A stretch of 63,887 nt of DNA from Gracilibacillus alcaliphilus (GTDB lineage Bacteria; Bacillota; Bacilli; Bacillales; Amphibacillaceae): positions 1 to 63,887 of the forward strand of contig NZ_JAFBFA010000032.1 in the NCBI RefSeq assembly GCF_016909015.1, written 5' to 3'. This document shows, piece by piece, positions 26,310 to 35,318 of the stretch (position 1 is the first letter of the stretch; every line of letters starts with the position of its first letter). The translations under genes and the position numbers were made by a program. A model generated the notes under the pieces. It made no database searches and was not told the origin of the DNA. It saw nothing but the letters and a program-made list of their open reading frames with translations.

Positions 26310-26861
26310 TTACTCTCCTTTACTTGTTGGTTTTTGAAATTGCGGAATCATCATGGAAGCAAACAGACGCGTTTTACGCTCAGAAGTGGGCTTATTCGAC
26401 GCAACTTTGTCCAGTAATTCATTGATGGCTACAACAAAAGAGGCAAACTCTTCATCCGTCATATGAAGTGGAGCATTCCAGTAGCCAAATCCATCTGCCT
26501 CGTATTGCGTTGCTGGTGTTTTACTTAAATATGCGGTTGCTTGTTGCAGCAGATTCGCATGGAAGATGGAGAAGTACCGCATATGGTCCTCTTGGGAGGC
26601 GGAATATACTTCGCTTTGCGAAATGGATAAGTTTTCTTTCACAGCGGCATAGACGCGTTCTTCTTGTCCGTGTATTTTGTTAACTTGGACGACTTCAATC
26701 AAATGGGACTCCAACATGAGTTTCATATGGCGGTATAAGGTCGCTTGCGGCACATCACCAAGCGCTTCCACCAATTGCAAAATTGTCTGAGGCTCGCCCG
26801 CAAGCAGTTGTTGAATAATCCTCATGCGTACGGGATGGAGAAGTAAATCGGTTTTTTTCAC
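26310..26861 (-). CDS. Winged-helix transcriptional regulator (ArsR/HTH_20 type)
   Basis: About 183 residues. The N-terminal winged helix (residues about 1-75: HPVRMRIIQQLL, LGDVPQATLYRHMKLM, EERVYAAV) is followed by a helical effector domain with DEEFASFVVAINELLDKV. A GTG at 26861 is spaced correctly from GAAGAGG; the GTG at 26870 sits on the ribosome site. It is divergent from an alpha/beta hydrolase, with a palindrome between them, so it likely represses itself and perhaps that hydrolase. Confidence 0.8.
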   Translation of the reverse strand: MKKTDLLLHPVRMRIIQQLLAGEPQTILQLVEALGDVPQATLYRHMKLMLESHLIEVVQVNKIHGQEERVYAAVKENLSISQSEVYSASQEDHMRYFSIFHANLLQQATAYLSKTPATQYEADGFGYWNAPLHMTDEEFASFVVAINELLDKVASNKPTSERKTRLFASMMIPQFQKPTSKGE

Positions 26862-26898
26862 AGAAATCACCTCTTCGTTTATAGAATTGCTTGATTTA

Positions 26899-26926
26899 CT
26901 ATTATTATTTTGTATAATAATAATAG
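26899..26926. promoter_or_regulatory. Palindromic operator in divergent promoter region
   Basis: CTATTATTATT-N6-AATAATAATAG, perfect 11-bp arms, with a TATAAT box at 26913 inside. Between the divergent HTH regulator and hydrolase genes, so a likely binding site of that regulator. Confidence 0.55.
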
Positions 26927-27002
26927 CATAAAAGATTTTTTATTGCAAATTAACTTCGTTCCATAGAAGAACAGACAACAAAAGAAAGTAGGGTTGAAGA
27001 AC

Positions 27003-28010
27003 ATGACACTAGAACAAAAGAAGACAAGGTTGATGAAGAAACGGTGGGCTAAAGTATTGTTGTTTATCGTGTTGTTGCTTATCGTGTCAGGTAGCGCAAG
27101 TTCCATCTACCACCATCAAAGTTTAAAGGAGGAAGAGATTCAATATCCGCCATTGGGTACAATGGTGGAGGTTGAAGGAAAACAAATGCATGTTTACTCG
27201 CAAGGTGAAGGAGATATTACCATTGTGATGGCTTCGGGGCATGGTACGGAAAATCCTTATGTGGATTTCTATCCGCTGCATGAAAAACTCTCTGAACAGG
27301 CTAGAGTGGTCATTTATGATCGATTTGGTTATGGCTGGAGTGATCAAACATCAGTTTCAAGGGATGTTGACACCATTACGAGAGAATTACACACTTTATT
27401 GCATGAGAGTGGGGAGAAGGGACCTTATCTTTTCGTTGCACACTCGATTGCCTCTCTGGAAGCTATTCGCTTTGCCCAAACACATCCGGATGAAGTCGTA
27501 GGTATCATTCTGCTTGATGCTGGCAATCCAACTTTTTACGAGACCTATAAGACACCCTCCAAAGCAATGCAGAAGTTCATGCAGATGTTGAAAACCAGTG
27601 GGGTTCTACGTATTCTGTCTCAGGTTGATTCTGTTGCAGATACCTTGCTGGAACCGGAAGAGGGTTACGGGGAACATATACCTGAACCACTCAAAAATAT
27701 GCAGCTTGCGATGTTACTAAAGAATTTCTCGAATGACACAACCATTGATGAAATGTTGCATCTTCAGTCAAATGCTAAAAAAGTGGTCGACGGAGGTAAG
27801 CTTGGGGATCTACCTCTAATTTGGTTCACATCGGGAAGCAATCAGCAAGCAATCAAGGGGTGGTCCGAGTCTCAGGAAGCGTTGGCAGAATGGTCTACAA
27901 ACAACAAACAAGTAATTTTAGACAGTGCGGGACATTATGTGCATCACCATGAACCGGGACTAATTATCGAGGAAATTTCGAAGCTAACAAAATCTTTGCT
28001 TCAAAATTGA
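27003..28010 (+). CDS. Membrane-anchored alpha/beta hydrolase
   Basis: About 335 residues. Residues about 17-38 form a membrane anchor. The hydrolase fold is clear from the oxyanion region (VMASGHGTENP), YDRFGYGWS, the nucleophile elbow (VAHSIASLEA, a departure from GxSxG), LLDAGNP and the His in SAGHYVHHHEPG. The substrate is unknown; this group includes haloperoxidase-like and esterase-like enzymes. AGGG precedes the ATG. It is divergent from the HTH regulator. Confidence 0.85.
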   Translation: MTLEQKKTRLMKKRWAKVLLFIVLLLIVSGSASSIYHHQSLKEEEIQYPPLGTMVEVEGKQMHVYSQGEGDITIVMASGHGTENPYVDFYPLHEKLSEQARVVIYDRFGYGWSDQTSVSRDVDTITRELHTLLHESGEKGPYLFVAHSIASLEAIRFAQTHPDEVVGIILLDAGNPTFYETYKTPSKAMQKFMQMLKTSGVLRILSQVDSVADTLLEPEEGYGEHIPEPLKNMQLAMLLKNFSNDTTIDEMLHLQSNAKKVVDGGKLGDLPLIWFTSGSNQQAIKGWSESQEALAEWSTNNKQVILDSAGHYVHHHEPGLIIEEISKLTKSLLQN

Positions 28011-28062
28011 ATGCAAAAGATCGCTGAACTGAGACAGGGGTCGGGGGACAATTTAAATAGGA

Positions 28063-28641
28063 TTGACCATAGTGTTGTTCGAGGCTGCAACACCGCTCTT
28101 GCAAGTTACTAGATCTAATGTTCGACGTATCGTAATTTATGAATGGATTTTAGAGACAGCGGATAAGGAAAATATTATCTTGAAGGGGGATTCTGCTGGA
28201 GGAGGCTTTGCATTAGCCTTAGCACAATTGCTCTTGGAAAAAGAATTACCACAGCCAAGACATATCATTTTACTTTCACCTTGGCTTGATATTACGATGG
28301 AAAATCTAGATGCATATGCATTAGAACAGAAAGATCCCATGTTAGGCATTTATGGTTTAATTCAAACGGGAGCAGCATACGCAGGGTATACGGATCCAAA
28401 TAATTATTTACTCATTCCGATAAATGGAGAGACAAATGGCTTGAGGGAGATTACGTTATTCATAGGAACACATGAAGCTTTTTTGCCAGATGCTAGAAAG
28501 TTCAGAGATAGGCTTACATCACAAGGAGTTAACATGAATTATTTTGAATATCCGAAAATGAATCATATTTTTGTGCTTTATCCTATTCCTGAGGCAAAAA
28601 AGTCGACCAAAGAAATAGTGTATATCATCAACCATACGTAA
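28063..28641 (+). pseudogene. Truncated acetyl-esterase-like hydrolase (alpha/beta fold 3)
   Basis: The frame carries the nucleophile GDSAGGG, LLSPWLDIT and the C-terminal His in PKMNHIF, typical of the hormone-sensitive-lipase/acetyl esterase group. The first 130 residues or so, including the HGG oxyanion motif, are missing and replaced by unrelated sequence (MTIVLFEAATPLLQ). No good ribosome site is present. Such esterases usually sit with an alcohol acetyltransferase-like gene and a DUF6320 gene, which are the next two genes here, so this is the broken first gene of that operon. Confidence 0.7.
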
Positions 28642-29008
28642 AATGTTTAGTCCTTACTGTCCTATCTTATTTTTTGAAAGTTCGCAAAATCACTATTCCA
28701 TCTGTTATCCGACTGTTCTTCTGTTGATAAGATAATAAAGTTTGATAAAAGAATACATTTTGTTAAAGTATAAGTGGCAACATTAATATATATTTAGATT
28801 TATCCTGGTGCAATCGTCCGTAAGTTCCTATCTCTTTAGAACTGTAGAGAGATCAAAGCAGTCGAAGTGGGGGATAAAGGACGCTAACTCCCCGGTAAGT
28901 CTTGCTAGCCATCAGTGGGGAAAAAAATCCCCATTGATGGTAGTCTCGTTTTATTTTAGGGTACAATAATATACAAGCAAAACTCTTACATGCAGGGGTG
29001 TTTGACAG
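28642..29008. other. Intergenic region with hairpin repeat and promoter
   Basis: No gene seen. It holds copy 1 of a hairpin repeat (28909-28940), preceded by GATAAAGGACGCTAACTC and TAAGTCTTGCTAG, and a TACAAT-like -10 box near 28963 in front of the acyltransferase gene. Confidence 0.5.
28909..28940. repeat. Dispersed hairpin repeat, copy 1
   Basis: CCATCAGTGGGG and CCCCATTGATGG arms around A/T loop bases (one G-T pair). Its flanks include TAAGTCTTGCTA, which recurs at 63614, and the hairpin recurs at 35205. Confidence 0.6.
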
Positions 29009-30265
29009 ATGGATGAATGGTACAAACTTGATAATGCAGGAAAGATGTTTCACGCTGTATCGGAACAAGCAAATTCTTCTGTTTTCCGAATAGCTGTAGT
29101 GATGAAGGAAATAATACAGCCAGATCAACTTCAACTTGCGTTGGACGATGTTCTGAAACGCCTTCCTATGTTTGCGGTAAAGCTTCGTAAAGGTGTTTTC
29201 TGGGATTTCCTTGTAGAGAATAACGCAAAGCTTTTTGTTCAGCCTGAAAGTCAATATCCATGTGCACCAATGGACCCCTTAGAAACAAATGGCTTCTTAC
29301 TGCGTGTTATTTATTATCGAAAACGGATCGCTGTGGAATTTTTCCATTCTGTAACAGATGGGACTGGTGCTTCGGAATTTATTAAAGCATTGATTTATTA
29401 TTATTTGACCCATTTAGGAAAAGACGTGAATCATGAAAGTGCATTGATTGATATTCATAGTGAGTCTAGTTATTATGAAAGAGATGATAGTTATCAAAAC
29501 TATGTAACAGATGAAAAACCAGCCAAATTTAAAGAAGCGTCCTCCTATCAAATTCGAGGTGGAGCAATAGATCAAACGATTGTCATTCATGGGAAAATGA
29601 GTGCAGAGAAGGTACATCAGCTTGCTAAAAGGTACGGAACGACGATTACTGTTTTTATTTCAGCACTTCTCATTGCAGCTATTTACAAAGAAAGATTGAA
29701 ATATCGGGCAAACCAAGAAGAAATAAAAATTGCTATTCCCGTGAACTTGAGGAAAATTTTCCCTTCAAATACGCTGCGTAATTTTTTTGGAGTGGTAAAT
29801 GTCGGCATGGCAGTTACTGAAACGACAAAGATAGAAGACATTATTTCAGAAGTAGCAACGCAATTACAAGAGAAAGTACAAAAAGAAAACTTACAGCAGA
29901 GTATTAATGATCGAGTGAAATGGCAAACAAGATTGACAGCAAGATTCATCCCGCTTCCACTTAAATACCGTGCCATCCGTTATGGATATAGGAGCTTTAG
30001 TGAACGCACCAAAGCAATGACGATGACAAATGTAGGTAAAGTACAGCTACCTGAATCAATGGAGTTACACATCTCCCATATGGAAATGATTTTGTACCCG
30101 ACAGAGAAGAGCCCAATCAATGGAGCGATGATCGCGATAGGTGATAAACTCGTCCTCACATTTTCCAGAATAATACAGGAAGCGGATATTATCCGTACTT
30201 TCTTCAGAGAGCTTGCCAAGACATATCATTTGGAGATAGAGGTGTACTCCAACGACAGTAGGTGA
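29009..30265 (+). CDS. Alcohol acetyltransferase/condensation-domain-like acyltransferase
   Basis: A 418-residue protein of the BAHD/condensation superfamily. The catalytic motif is FHSVTDGTGASEF (HxxxDG, near residue 113), and a second core region is IPVNLRKIFPSNTLRNFFG. The ATG follows AGGGGTG. It is translationally linked to the following DUF6320 gene and follows a truncated esterase. The acyl donor and acceptor are unknown. It appears intact. Confidence 0.8.
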   Translation: MDEWYKLDNAGKMFHAVSEQANSSVFRIAVVMKEIIQPDQLQLALDDVLKRLPMFAVKLRKGVFWDFLVENNAKLFVQPESQYPCAPMDPLETNGFLLRVIYYRKRIAVEFFHSVTDGTGASEFIKALIYYYLTHLGKDVNHESALIDIHSESSYYERDDSYQNYVTDEKPAKFKEASSYQIRGGAIDQTIVIHGKMSAEKVHQLAKRYGTTITVFISALLIAAIYKERLKYRANQEEIKIAIPVNLRKIFPSNTLRNFFGVVNVGMAVTETTKIEDIISEVATQLQEKVQKENLQQSINDRVKWQTRLTARFIPLPLKYRAIRYGYRSFSERTKAMTMTNVGKVQLPESMELHISHMEMILYPTEKSPINGAMIAIGDKLVLTFSRIIQEADIIRTFFRELAKTYHLEIEVYSNDSR

Positions 30266-30270
30266 AAACA

Positions 30271-30930
30271 ATGCAGCATTATTGTTCAAAGTGCCTTATC
30301 TATACAAAACAACCATATTGTCCATTGTGTAAACACAAACTTTCTGAGGAATTAGAAGAATACGTATATTATCCTGTTTATGAAACCAAGGTCCAACGGC
30401 GTGGCTTTACACAGCGACTCGTCTTTTTTATTGCTATTTTTGTTATCAGTACATGCTTATTGATCAATTTATTAACGGAACCAAATCAATTATGGTTCTT
30501 GTATGTGTTAGGTCCCGTATTATATGGGTTACTATTGATTAATCATACGATACTCTCTAAAGCACACACTGGTTCTAAGGTGATTTTTCAAGTGATTGCC
30601 CTTTCAATTATGCTTTTTATCCTGGATGCGGCATCAGGGAGTTCGAAATGGTCGATTCATTACGTGATTCCCTTTCTTGTTACACTGGCTACCTTGTTTG
30701 TAACCATGATCGTATTGCGAAAACCAATGAAATGGCGGGAATACATCGGGTATATGACAACAATGGTTATTTTAGGCTTTCTGCCTGTTATTCTTTTTCT
30801 CAGCTCCTGGTCAACGGTGTTATGGCCAAGCGCTGCAACCGCCTTATATGCTCTGCTAACACTAATTGGGATGATTCTGTTTTCAGAAAAGACCATGAAG
30901 AATGAAATTGTCCGGAGGTTTCATTTCTAA
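30271..30930 (+). CDS. Zinc-ribbon membrane protein, DUF6320-like
   Basis: About 219 residues. An N-terminal rubredoxin-like knuckle pair (CSKCL and CPLCKHK) would bind zinc. Six or more hydrophobic helices follow. An ATG at 30271 has AGGTG at good spacing; a GTG at 30262 would overlap the previous stop. It lies directly after the acyltransferase and shares its operon. Function unknown; the partnership with an acyltransferase and an esterase recurs in Firmicutes as far as I recall. Confidence 0.75.
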   Translation: MQHYCSKCLIYTKQPYCPLCKHKLSEELEEYVYYPVYETKVQRRGFTQRLVFFIAIFVISTCLLINLLTEPNQLWFLYVLGPVLYGLLLINHTILSKAHTGSKVIFQVIALSIMLFILDAASGSSKWSIHYVIPFLVTLATLFVTMIVLRKPMKWREYIGYMTTMVILGFLPVILFLSSWSTVLWPSAATALYALLTLIGMILFSEKTMKNEIVRRFHF

Positions 30931-30967
30931 CTGAAAGAATATGTGTTGAAGCAGTAGAATCATGATT

Positions 30968-31020
30968 AAAATGCCCCTATAGATAGACTTTTTTAGTGTC
31001 TATTCTATAGGGGCATTTTT
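30968..31020. terminator. Strong rho-independent terminator
   Basis: AATGCCCCTATAGA and TCTATAGGGGCATT arms with a loop rich in T, followed by a T run. Ends the acyltransferase-DUF6320 operon. Confidence 0.85.
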
Positions 31021-31192
31021 AAACTGATTGGCTGTATTTCTTCGAGATCAATCGTTGCAGGAAGAAAGCCTTTGAAATGCTTATTCTTTATCAAATAAAT
31101 GGTCGCCTCGTTGCATGCCAGCTAAATATCTAGTTACAGCAAGGATAAGCGTCTCTTGTGAAATCGATCCAGATAAATAGTCATTGCAGCAC

Positions 31193-31362
31193 TTGGGCAC
31201 CACGATTGGAACTGGTATAGCAGGAGTGGTCATCGCCCAAATGGGGACAGAGTAGATTTTACTCGTCGGGGGCGTTTCCTTAGTGATCGCCTTTATATGT
31301 ATTATACTTCGAAACAGGTGTATTCCGCTGCCCCTGATGTATCAGTTTTTGAGCTGTAGAAA
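31193..31362 (+). pseudogene. C-terminal ghost of an MFS transporter
   Basis: The plus-strand frame reads LGTTIGTGIAGVVIAQMGTE, a stop, then ILLVGGVSLVIAFICIILR, like the last two helices of a drug/arabinose MFS exporter. It has no start and an in-frame stop. The MerR gene convergent to it may once have controlled it. Confidence 0.55.
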
Positions 31363-31371
31363 GATAAATAA

Positions 31372-31409
31372 AATCATCTGTATATCACAGTCGTGACGTA
31401 CAGATGATT
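31372..31409. terminator. Bidirectional hairpin terminator
   Basis: Perfect 11-bp arms AATCATCTGTA and TACAGATGATT, between the MFS ghost and the convergent MerR gene, with A-rich sequence on the left that gives a T run on the minus strand. Confidence 0.65.
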
Positions 31410-31414
31410 GACTA

Positions 31415-31828
31415 TTACTCAAACACGGTATTGCCGATTTTCTTGTGCTGATGAATATCTTCTGTTCCAGCCTCCACTGCCACTTGATAGTAGTTACATT
31501 TATGTTCAATAACGTCCAGTGTCTTTTTTAGTTCTTTCATCTGTGTCTCTACTGCGCTTCTTTGTTTCAAGAACAGGTCATATCGTTGTTGCAGGGTGGA
31601 ATCTCCATCAGAACACCATTCAATAAAGGTCTTGATATCTTTGATCGTCATACCGCTAGCTTTCAAACATTGAATAATGTTTAATAAGTCGATATCGGAA
31701 TCCTTAAACACCCTTGTTCCATTAGCGGTACGTTCAACAAAAGGGATTAATCCCTCTCTATCGTAATAACGAATCGTGTGTATCGTCAGATTTAATTTTT
31801 TGGCCACATCACTGATAGAATAAGTCAT
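31415..31828 (-). CDS. MerR-family regulator
   Basis: About 137 residues. The N-terminal MerR winged helix (SISDVAKKLNLTIHTIRYYDREGLIPF) is followed by a dimerisation coiled coil (LKQRSAVETQMKELKKTLDVIEHK). The ATG at 31828 is preceded by AGGAG; longer in-frame extensions are not supported. No Cys cluster for metal sensing is visible apart from single Cys residues, so a YhdM/AdhR-like or drug-sensing role is more likely. The target may be the decayed MFS gene. Confidence 0.85.
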   Translation of the reverse strand: MTYSISDVAKKLNLTIHTIRYYDREGLIPFVERTANGTRVFKDSDIDLLNIIQCLKASGMTIKDIKTFIEWCSDGDSTLQQRYDLFLKQRSAVETQMKELKKTLDVIEHKCNYYQVAVEAGTEDIHQHKKIGNTVFE

Positions 31829-32596
31829 GTATATTTCGCTCCTTTTTGTCAGTAAAGACCTTGAGTTAACTTTATGGTTGAAACGAATTCTATCACAGTA
31901 TATAGTCCGTGTCAAAATTAAGCAGAACATAGGAAATAGTATGGATTGAGAGGAGTTGCAATAAGAAAAGTTAGTCTTCCAATAGCAGATTATAGTGTAA
32001 GAAAAAAGATAAGGAGTTAAAAAGTCTGAAATTAATTGCAAGAAAACAAATATATAAAATGAAGCCATCATAGATTACTGGTTGGGGAATTATGGGATGT
32101 TGCGATTATTAAGGAACAGTTTCCAAGAATGGTGTCAGAGAAAATCCAATGAAAATGAAATAAGGATTCGCCAAGAGAATAGATGCTGGTGAATCCTTTC
32201 ATGTAAAAGACGATTTATTTACAGGTTTAATTTGCTGACTATAGGGAATGAAAGGTTAAGAAGTGACATATTAGTATACAGTCTCTATGGGAACAGACAA
32301 GTTCTTGTAAAATGTTAGTGCAATAAGATACTTCTATCCAAACTTTAAAAATTTGGCCGAAATAAGGATGACGATGGGGGAATTCAGTTCATTTTTCATC
32401 TCCCTTAATAAGGCTTAATCAAACAGATTAGAATTGTTAATGACCATACCTAGGCTATTACGCTTCTTGAATTTCAAGAGGAGGGTCTTACGGACGATTA
32501 GCATTATGATAAAAAAATCCTATTGTCAAATGAGCTACAATCTGTTTATGATAATAAAAAACTCCTCTATATTGGAGATTAATGAAGGAGTACATT
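31829..32596. other. Intergenic region with gene debris
   Basis: No intact gene. A short plus-strand fragment near 32085-32150 (GELWDVAIIKEQFPRM) may be the end of a lost gene, and is followed by a hairpin (GGATTCGCC and GGTGAATCC, 32164-32196). Confidence 0.45.
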
Positions 32597-33241
32597 ATGC
32601 TAACTGATGAAATACTTTCTACCCTATTTATTGTTGGAGGGTTCACTGCTCTCTTGCTTGTTATTTTTCTTATCAGCAAAATACCTGGCTCGGGGCTTAT
32701 TTTTCGCCTGATACGAAGACTGTTCTTGATTCTTTGGGGAATCGTTGTGCTCTGTCTCACCTTTTTCATGTTTTTTATGGTTGGTTATATGGTCATTGTA
32801 TTCTTTACGTTTAACGGAAGTGAAGAAGGGATTTTGTTCCAAGGTGAGCCAGTTAATTTCTTAATTGGTGACAATGCAAAATATGCAGCATATTTCATCA
32901 TGCTTTACGCAGGGTTTTGTATGGTGTTTGTTTATGTTATTTCTTTTATACTGTCGCTTGGCCGAAAAACTACCCGCACAGGCAGAAGCTTTCATGCCGA
33001 AGCAGTTTTAGTGATTATGCTTGTATTGGTGTTTACGGTTTTCCCTGCTGTTGTCGAAGCAGTACTACCGGACTTTGAAGTAGGGCAGTATGGAAGATAT
33101 GCACTCGGGGTCGTGCCAATCACTATGTATATTCAAGGACAAATAAAAAATGTCCGGGAACGTCGTGGTCATGGTCGCTATCTTTCTCAAAAGGAACAAT
33201 TCTATCAGGATCTGGATGAAAAAGAACCCAACAGGTTTTAA
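32597..33241 (+). CDS. Hypothetical four-helix membrane protein
   Basis: About 214 residues with roughly four to five hydrophobic segments (residues about 10-30, 40-70, 95-120, 130-155) and a charged C-terminal tail (RERRGHGRYLSQKEQFYQDL). The ATG at 32597 follows AAGGAG. I do not recognise the family. No partner gene is adjacent. Confidence 0.65.
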   Translation: MLTDEILSTLFIVGGFTALLLVIFLISKIPGSGLIFRLIRRLFLILWGIVVLCLTFFMFFMVGYMVIVFFTFNGSEEGILFQGEPVNFLIGDNAKYAAYFIMLYAGFCMVFVYVISFILSLGRKTTRTGRSFHAEAVLVIMLVLVFTVFPAVVEAVLPDFEVGQYGRYALGVVPITMYIQGQIKNVRERRGHGRYLSQKEQFYQDLDEKEPNRF

Positions 33242-33905
33242 AATAGGTATAGACAAACAAAGCCATCTGAGGCTGTTGCACAATGGAACTACATGGTGTG
33301 ACAGTCTCTCTTTTTAAGCGCATGACTTATTCTTTTCAAATCCTAAGGTGTGAGCTTATGATCAAATGTTGAGATGATATCTTAGCTGTTTAAGCTTTAA
33401 GGAGTTGACTTTCGCTATGAGGCCGGGGTATCTTAACTTATCAAGCCCCAAAGAGCCATCTTTTAAACCAGATGCTAAGGCTATTCTTTTAATGCTATTA
33501 TTCTATTTGTTGAAGCCAAATTTGATAATTGAAAAAGGATGTCTTATGTAAAGGCTTTTTAGCAATAATCAAAATGAACCATCCGACAACAAAAAAGCTG
33601 CTGTAAAATGCAAGGTTGACATTTTGCAACAGCCCCGATGACTTTTTCTTGTTCTAGGAATTTATAAAATACTTGTTTGTGGATAACTATTTGCAAACGA
33701 ATAGTCACGTCTAGATCCGACAACTAGCGCAACTTTCCTCATCTTCGTACGTTGCTGTGACGTACAGGAGGTGCTAATGCAGGTGGTGCGATTCTAGCCT
33801 GTAAGGGCGCTCTGCGCTTTTGTTCTACCGTGTTTAAAAAAATTCTTTCGAAAGCAGAGAGAGGAGATCAATAACTGTCAGGATGGTGTCAATCCATAAC
33901 CAGCA
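33242..33905. other. Intergenic region, no gene seen
   Basis: About 660 bp without a supported frame. It contains the hairpin at 33597-33633. Confidence 0.45.
33597..33633 (-). terminator. Probable terminator for the MFS gene at 33906
   Basis: GCTGCTGTAAAATG and CATTTTGCAACAGC arms with an A6 run on the left, which is T6 in the minus-strand transcript. It is about 270 bp after the MFS stop. Confidence 0.5.
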
Positions 33906-35081
33906 TCAATCGTTAATTGTTTCCACATGGTGATTTAAATAGAGAGACCATCGGATAAAAACAAGTGCAATAATGACAGATATACCAGCAATCCAGCTTA
34001 AATGAATCACATCCAGATACTGAATAATAACTCCTCCTAAGGCAGACCCCAACATCATTCCGATATTCATTAGTGCGGTATTAAAACTTAACACGGTTTC
34101 AGCGGATTGAGGCTTTAATGAGACTAAATAAAATTGTTTTGCTGGTGTTGTCGTCCATGTAGCTATTCCCCAAACAGCTAAGGTGATAAATATACCTGTA
34201 GTTGAGTATTGTGTAAATGCTAGTACAAATAAGGTAACAATATGAACAGATAAACTAAGAGATATTGTTCGATTTGGGCCCCACTTGTCTACCGCATATC
34301 CCCCAAAACGTGATCCGATAAAAGCAAATGAGCCTAGAACAAATAAAGCGATACTAGTCATCCTGATAGAAAACCCAGCAGTATTACTTAACAATGGAGC
34401 AATATAGGCAAATACCATCGTATAACCTAGAATCCAAAAAATCGTCGTCAACAAACCAGTAAGAACTCGTTTATCTTTCATAATGTGTAACTGTTGTTTA
34501 AATGGCAGTGGCTGGTTTCCTTTTATAGCAGGTAATAATTTGTAAAGTCCTGCTAACAACAGAACAGTCCCAAGTGCAATGATAAGGAAAATATAATGCC
34601 AATCCACATATCCAGCTAAAAGTGTCCCGATCGGCACACCAAGTACCAAGGAAACAGTAAAACCTGTAATTACGGTTGCCATAGCACTGCCTCTTTTTTC
34701 AGGAACTGTGATTTGAGCCGCATAATTGGTGGCTACCACAATATACAGTCCGCCGCTCATTGCCATAATGATCCTGGATAACATAAGCATGACAAAATTA
34801 TAACTGAAAAATGCAACCAGATTTCCTAGCATCACCATAGAGATGGCATATAAAAGTACTTTCTTACGATCAAATTTTGCAGTTAACATAACCAATACTA
34901 ATGCTCCAATGGCATAAGACAGAGAATAAATCGTGATCAACTGACCAGCCATGGCAATAGAAACGTCCAATTCAAAAGAAATCAATTCTAAAATTCCCGA
35001 AACAACAAATTCTGATGTTCCAGTTACAAAAGCCCCCAGAGCTAAAAGTATAATAGTAAGCTGATTTATATATTTTTTCAT
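33906..35081 (-). CDS. MFS transporter, DHA1/AraJ-YdhP type
   Basis: A 391-residue, 12-helix efflux-type permease. The N-terminal GAFVTGTSEFVVSGIL and the loop 2-3 motif (LTAKFDRKKVLL) fit the AraJ/YdhP drug and sugar exporter family. AGGGGG precedes the ATG. It is divergent from a LysR regulator, which probably controls it. The substrate is unknown. Confidence 0.88.
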   Translation of the reverse strand: MKKYINQLTIILLALGAFVTGTSEFVVSGILELISFELDVSIAMAGQLITIYSLSYAIGALVLVMLTAKFDRKKVLLYAISMVMLGNLVAFFSYNFVMLMLSRIIMAMSGGLYIVVATNYAAQITVPEKRGSAMATVITGFTVSLVLGVPIGTLLAGYVDWHYIFLIIALGTVLLLAGLYKLLPAIKGNQPLPFKQQLHIMKDKRVLTGLLTTIFWILGYTMVFAYIAPLLSNTAGFSIRMTSIALFVLGSFAFIGSRFGGYAVDKWGPNRTISLSLSVHIVTLFVLAFTQYSTTGIFITLAVWGIATWTTTPAKQFYLVSLKPQSAETVLSFNTALMNIGMMLGSALGGVIIQYLDVIHLSWIAGISVIIALVFIRWSLYLNHHVETIND

Positions 35082-35204
35082 GTTGTATCCCCCTTTTTTG
35101 AAACAATGTGTTTATCGCAGTGGCTCTCACTTCAAGAAATAAGGAAGCAGGTTATTTCTAAGCGTGAGATTCAACAGCCAGTAACGCCCGATTGGCTTAA
35201 CTAA

Positions 35205-35239
35205 CATTCAGTGGGGATAAAAATCAGCCCCACTGAATG
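35205..35239. repeat. Dispersed hairpin repeat, copy 2
   Basis: Perfect 12-bp arms CATTCAGTGGGG and CCCCACTGAATG, in the divergent region between the MFS and LysR genes. Related to 28909-28940. Confidence 0.6.
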
Positions 35240-35302
35240 AAGTTTCACTTTATTGTAAGTCCTGTGTTAACATAAGTAAAATTGATATTTTTAATAAAGG
35301 AG

Positions 35303-35318
35303 ATGAGTAATTACTCAT
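35303..35318. promoter_or_regulatory. 16-bp palindrome overlapping the LysR start
   Basis: ATGAGTAATTACTCAT, a perfect palindrome with no spacer. It separates AAAGGAG from the ATG at 35317, leaving an unusually long 14-bp gap. It could be an autoregulatory DNA site or affect initiation. Confidence 0.4.

Noticed and set aside
33770..33850. Gly/Ala-rich short frame (GGANAGGAILA) suggestive of a bacteriocin-like peptide
   Set aside because: No start codon or leader, upstream in-frame stop, and no immunity or transport partner.
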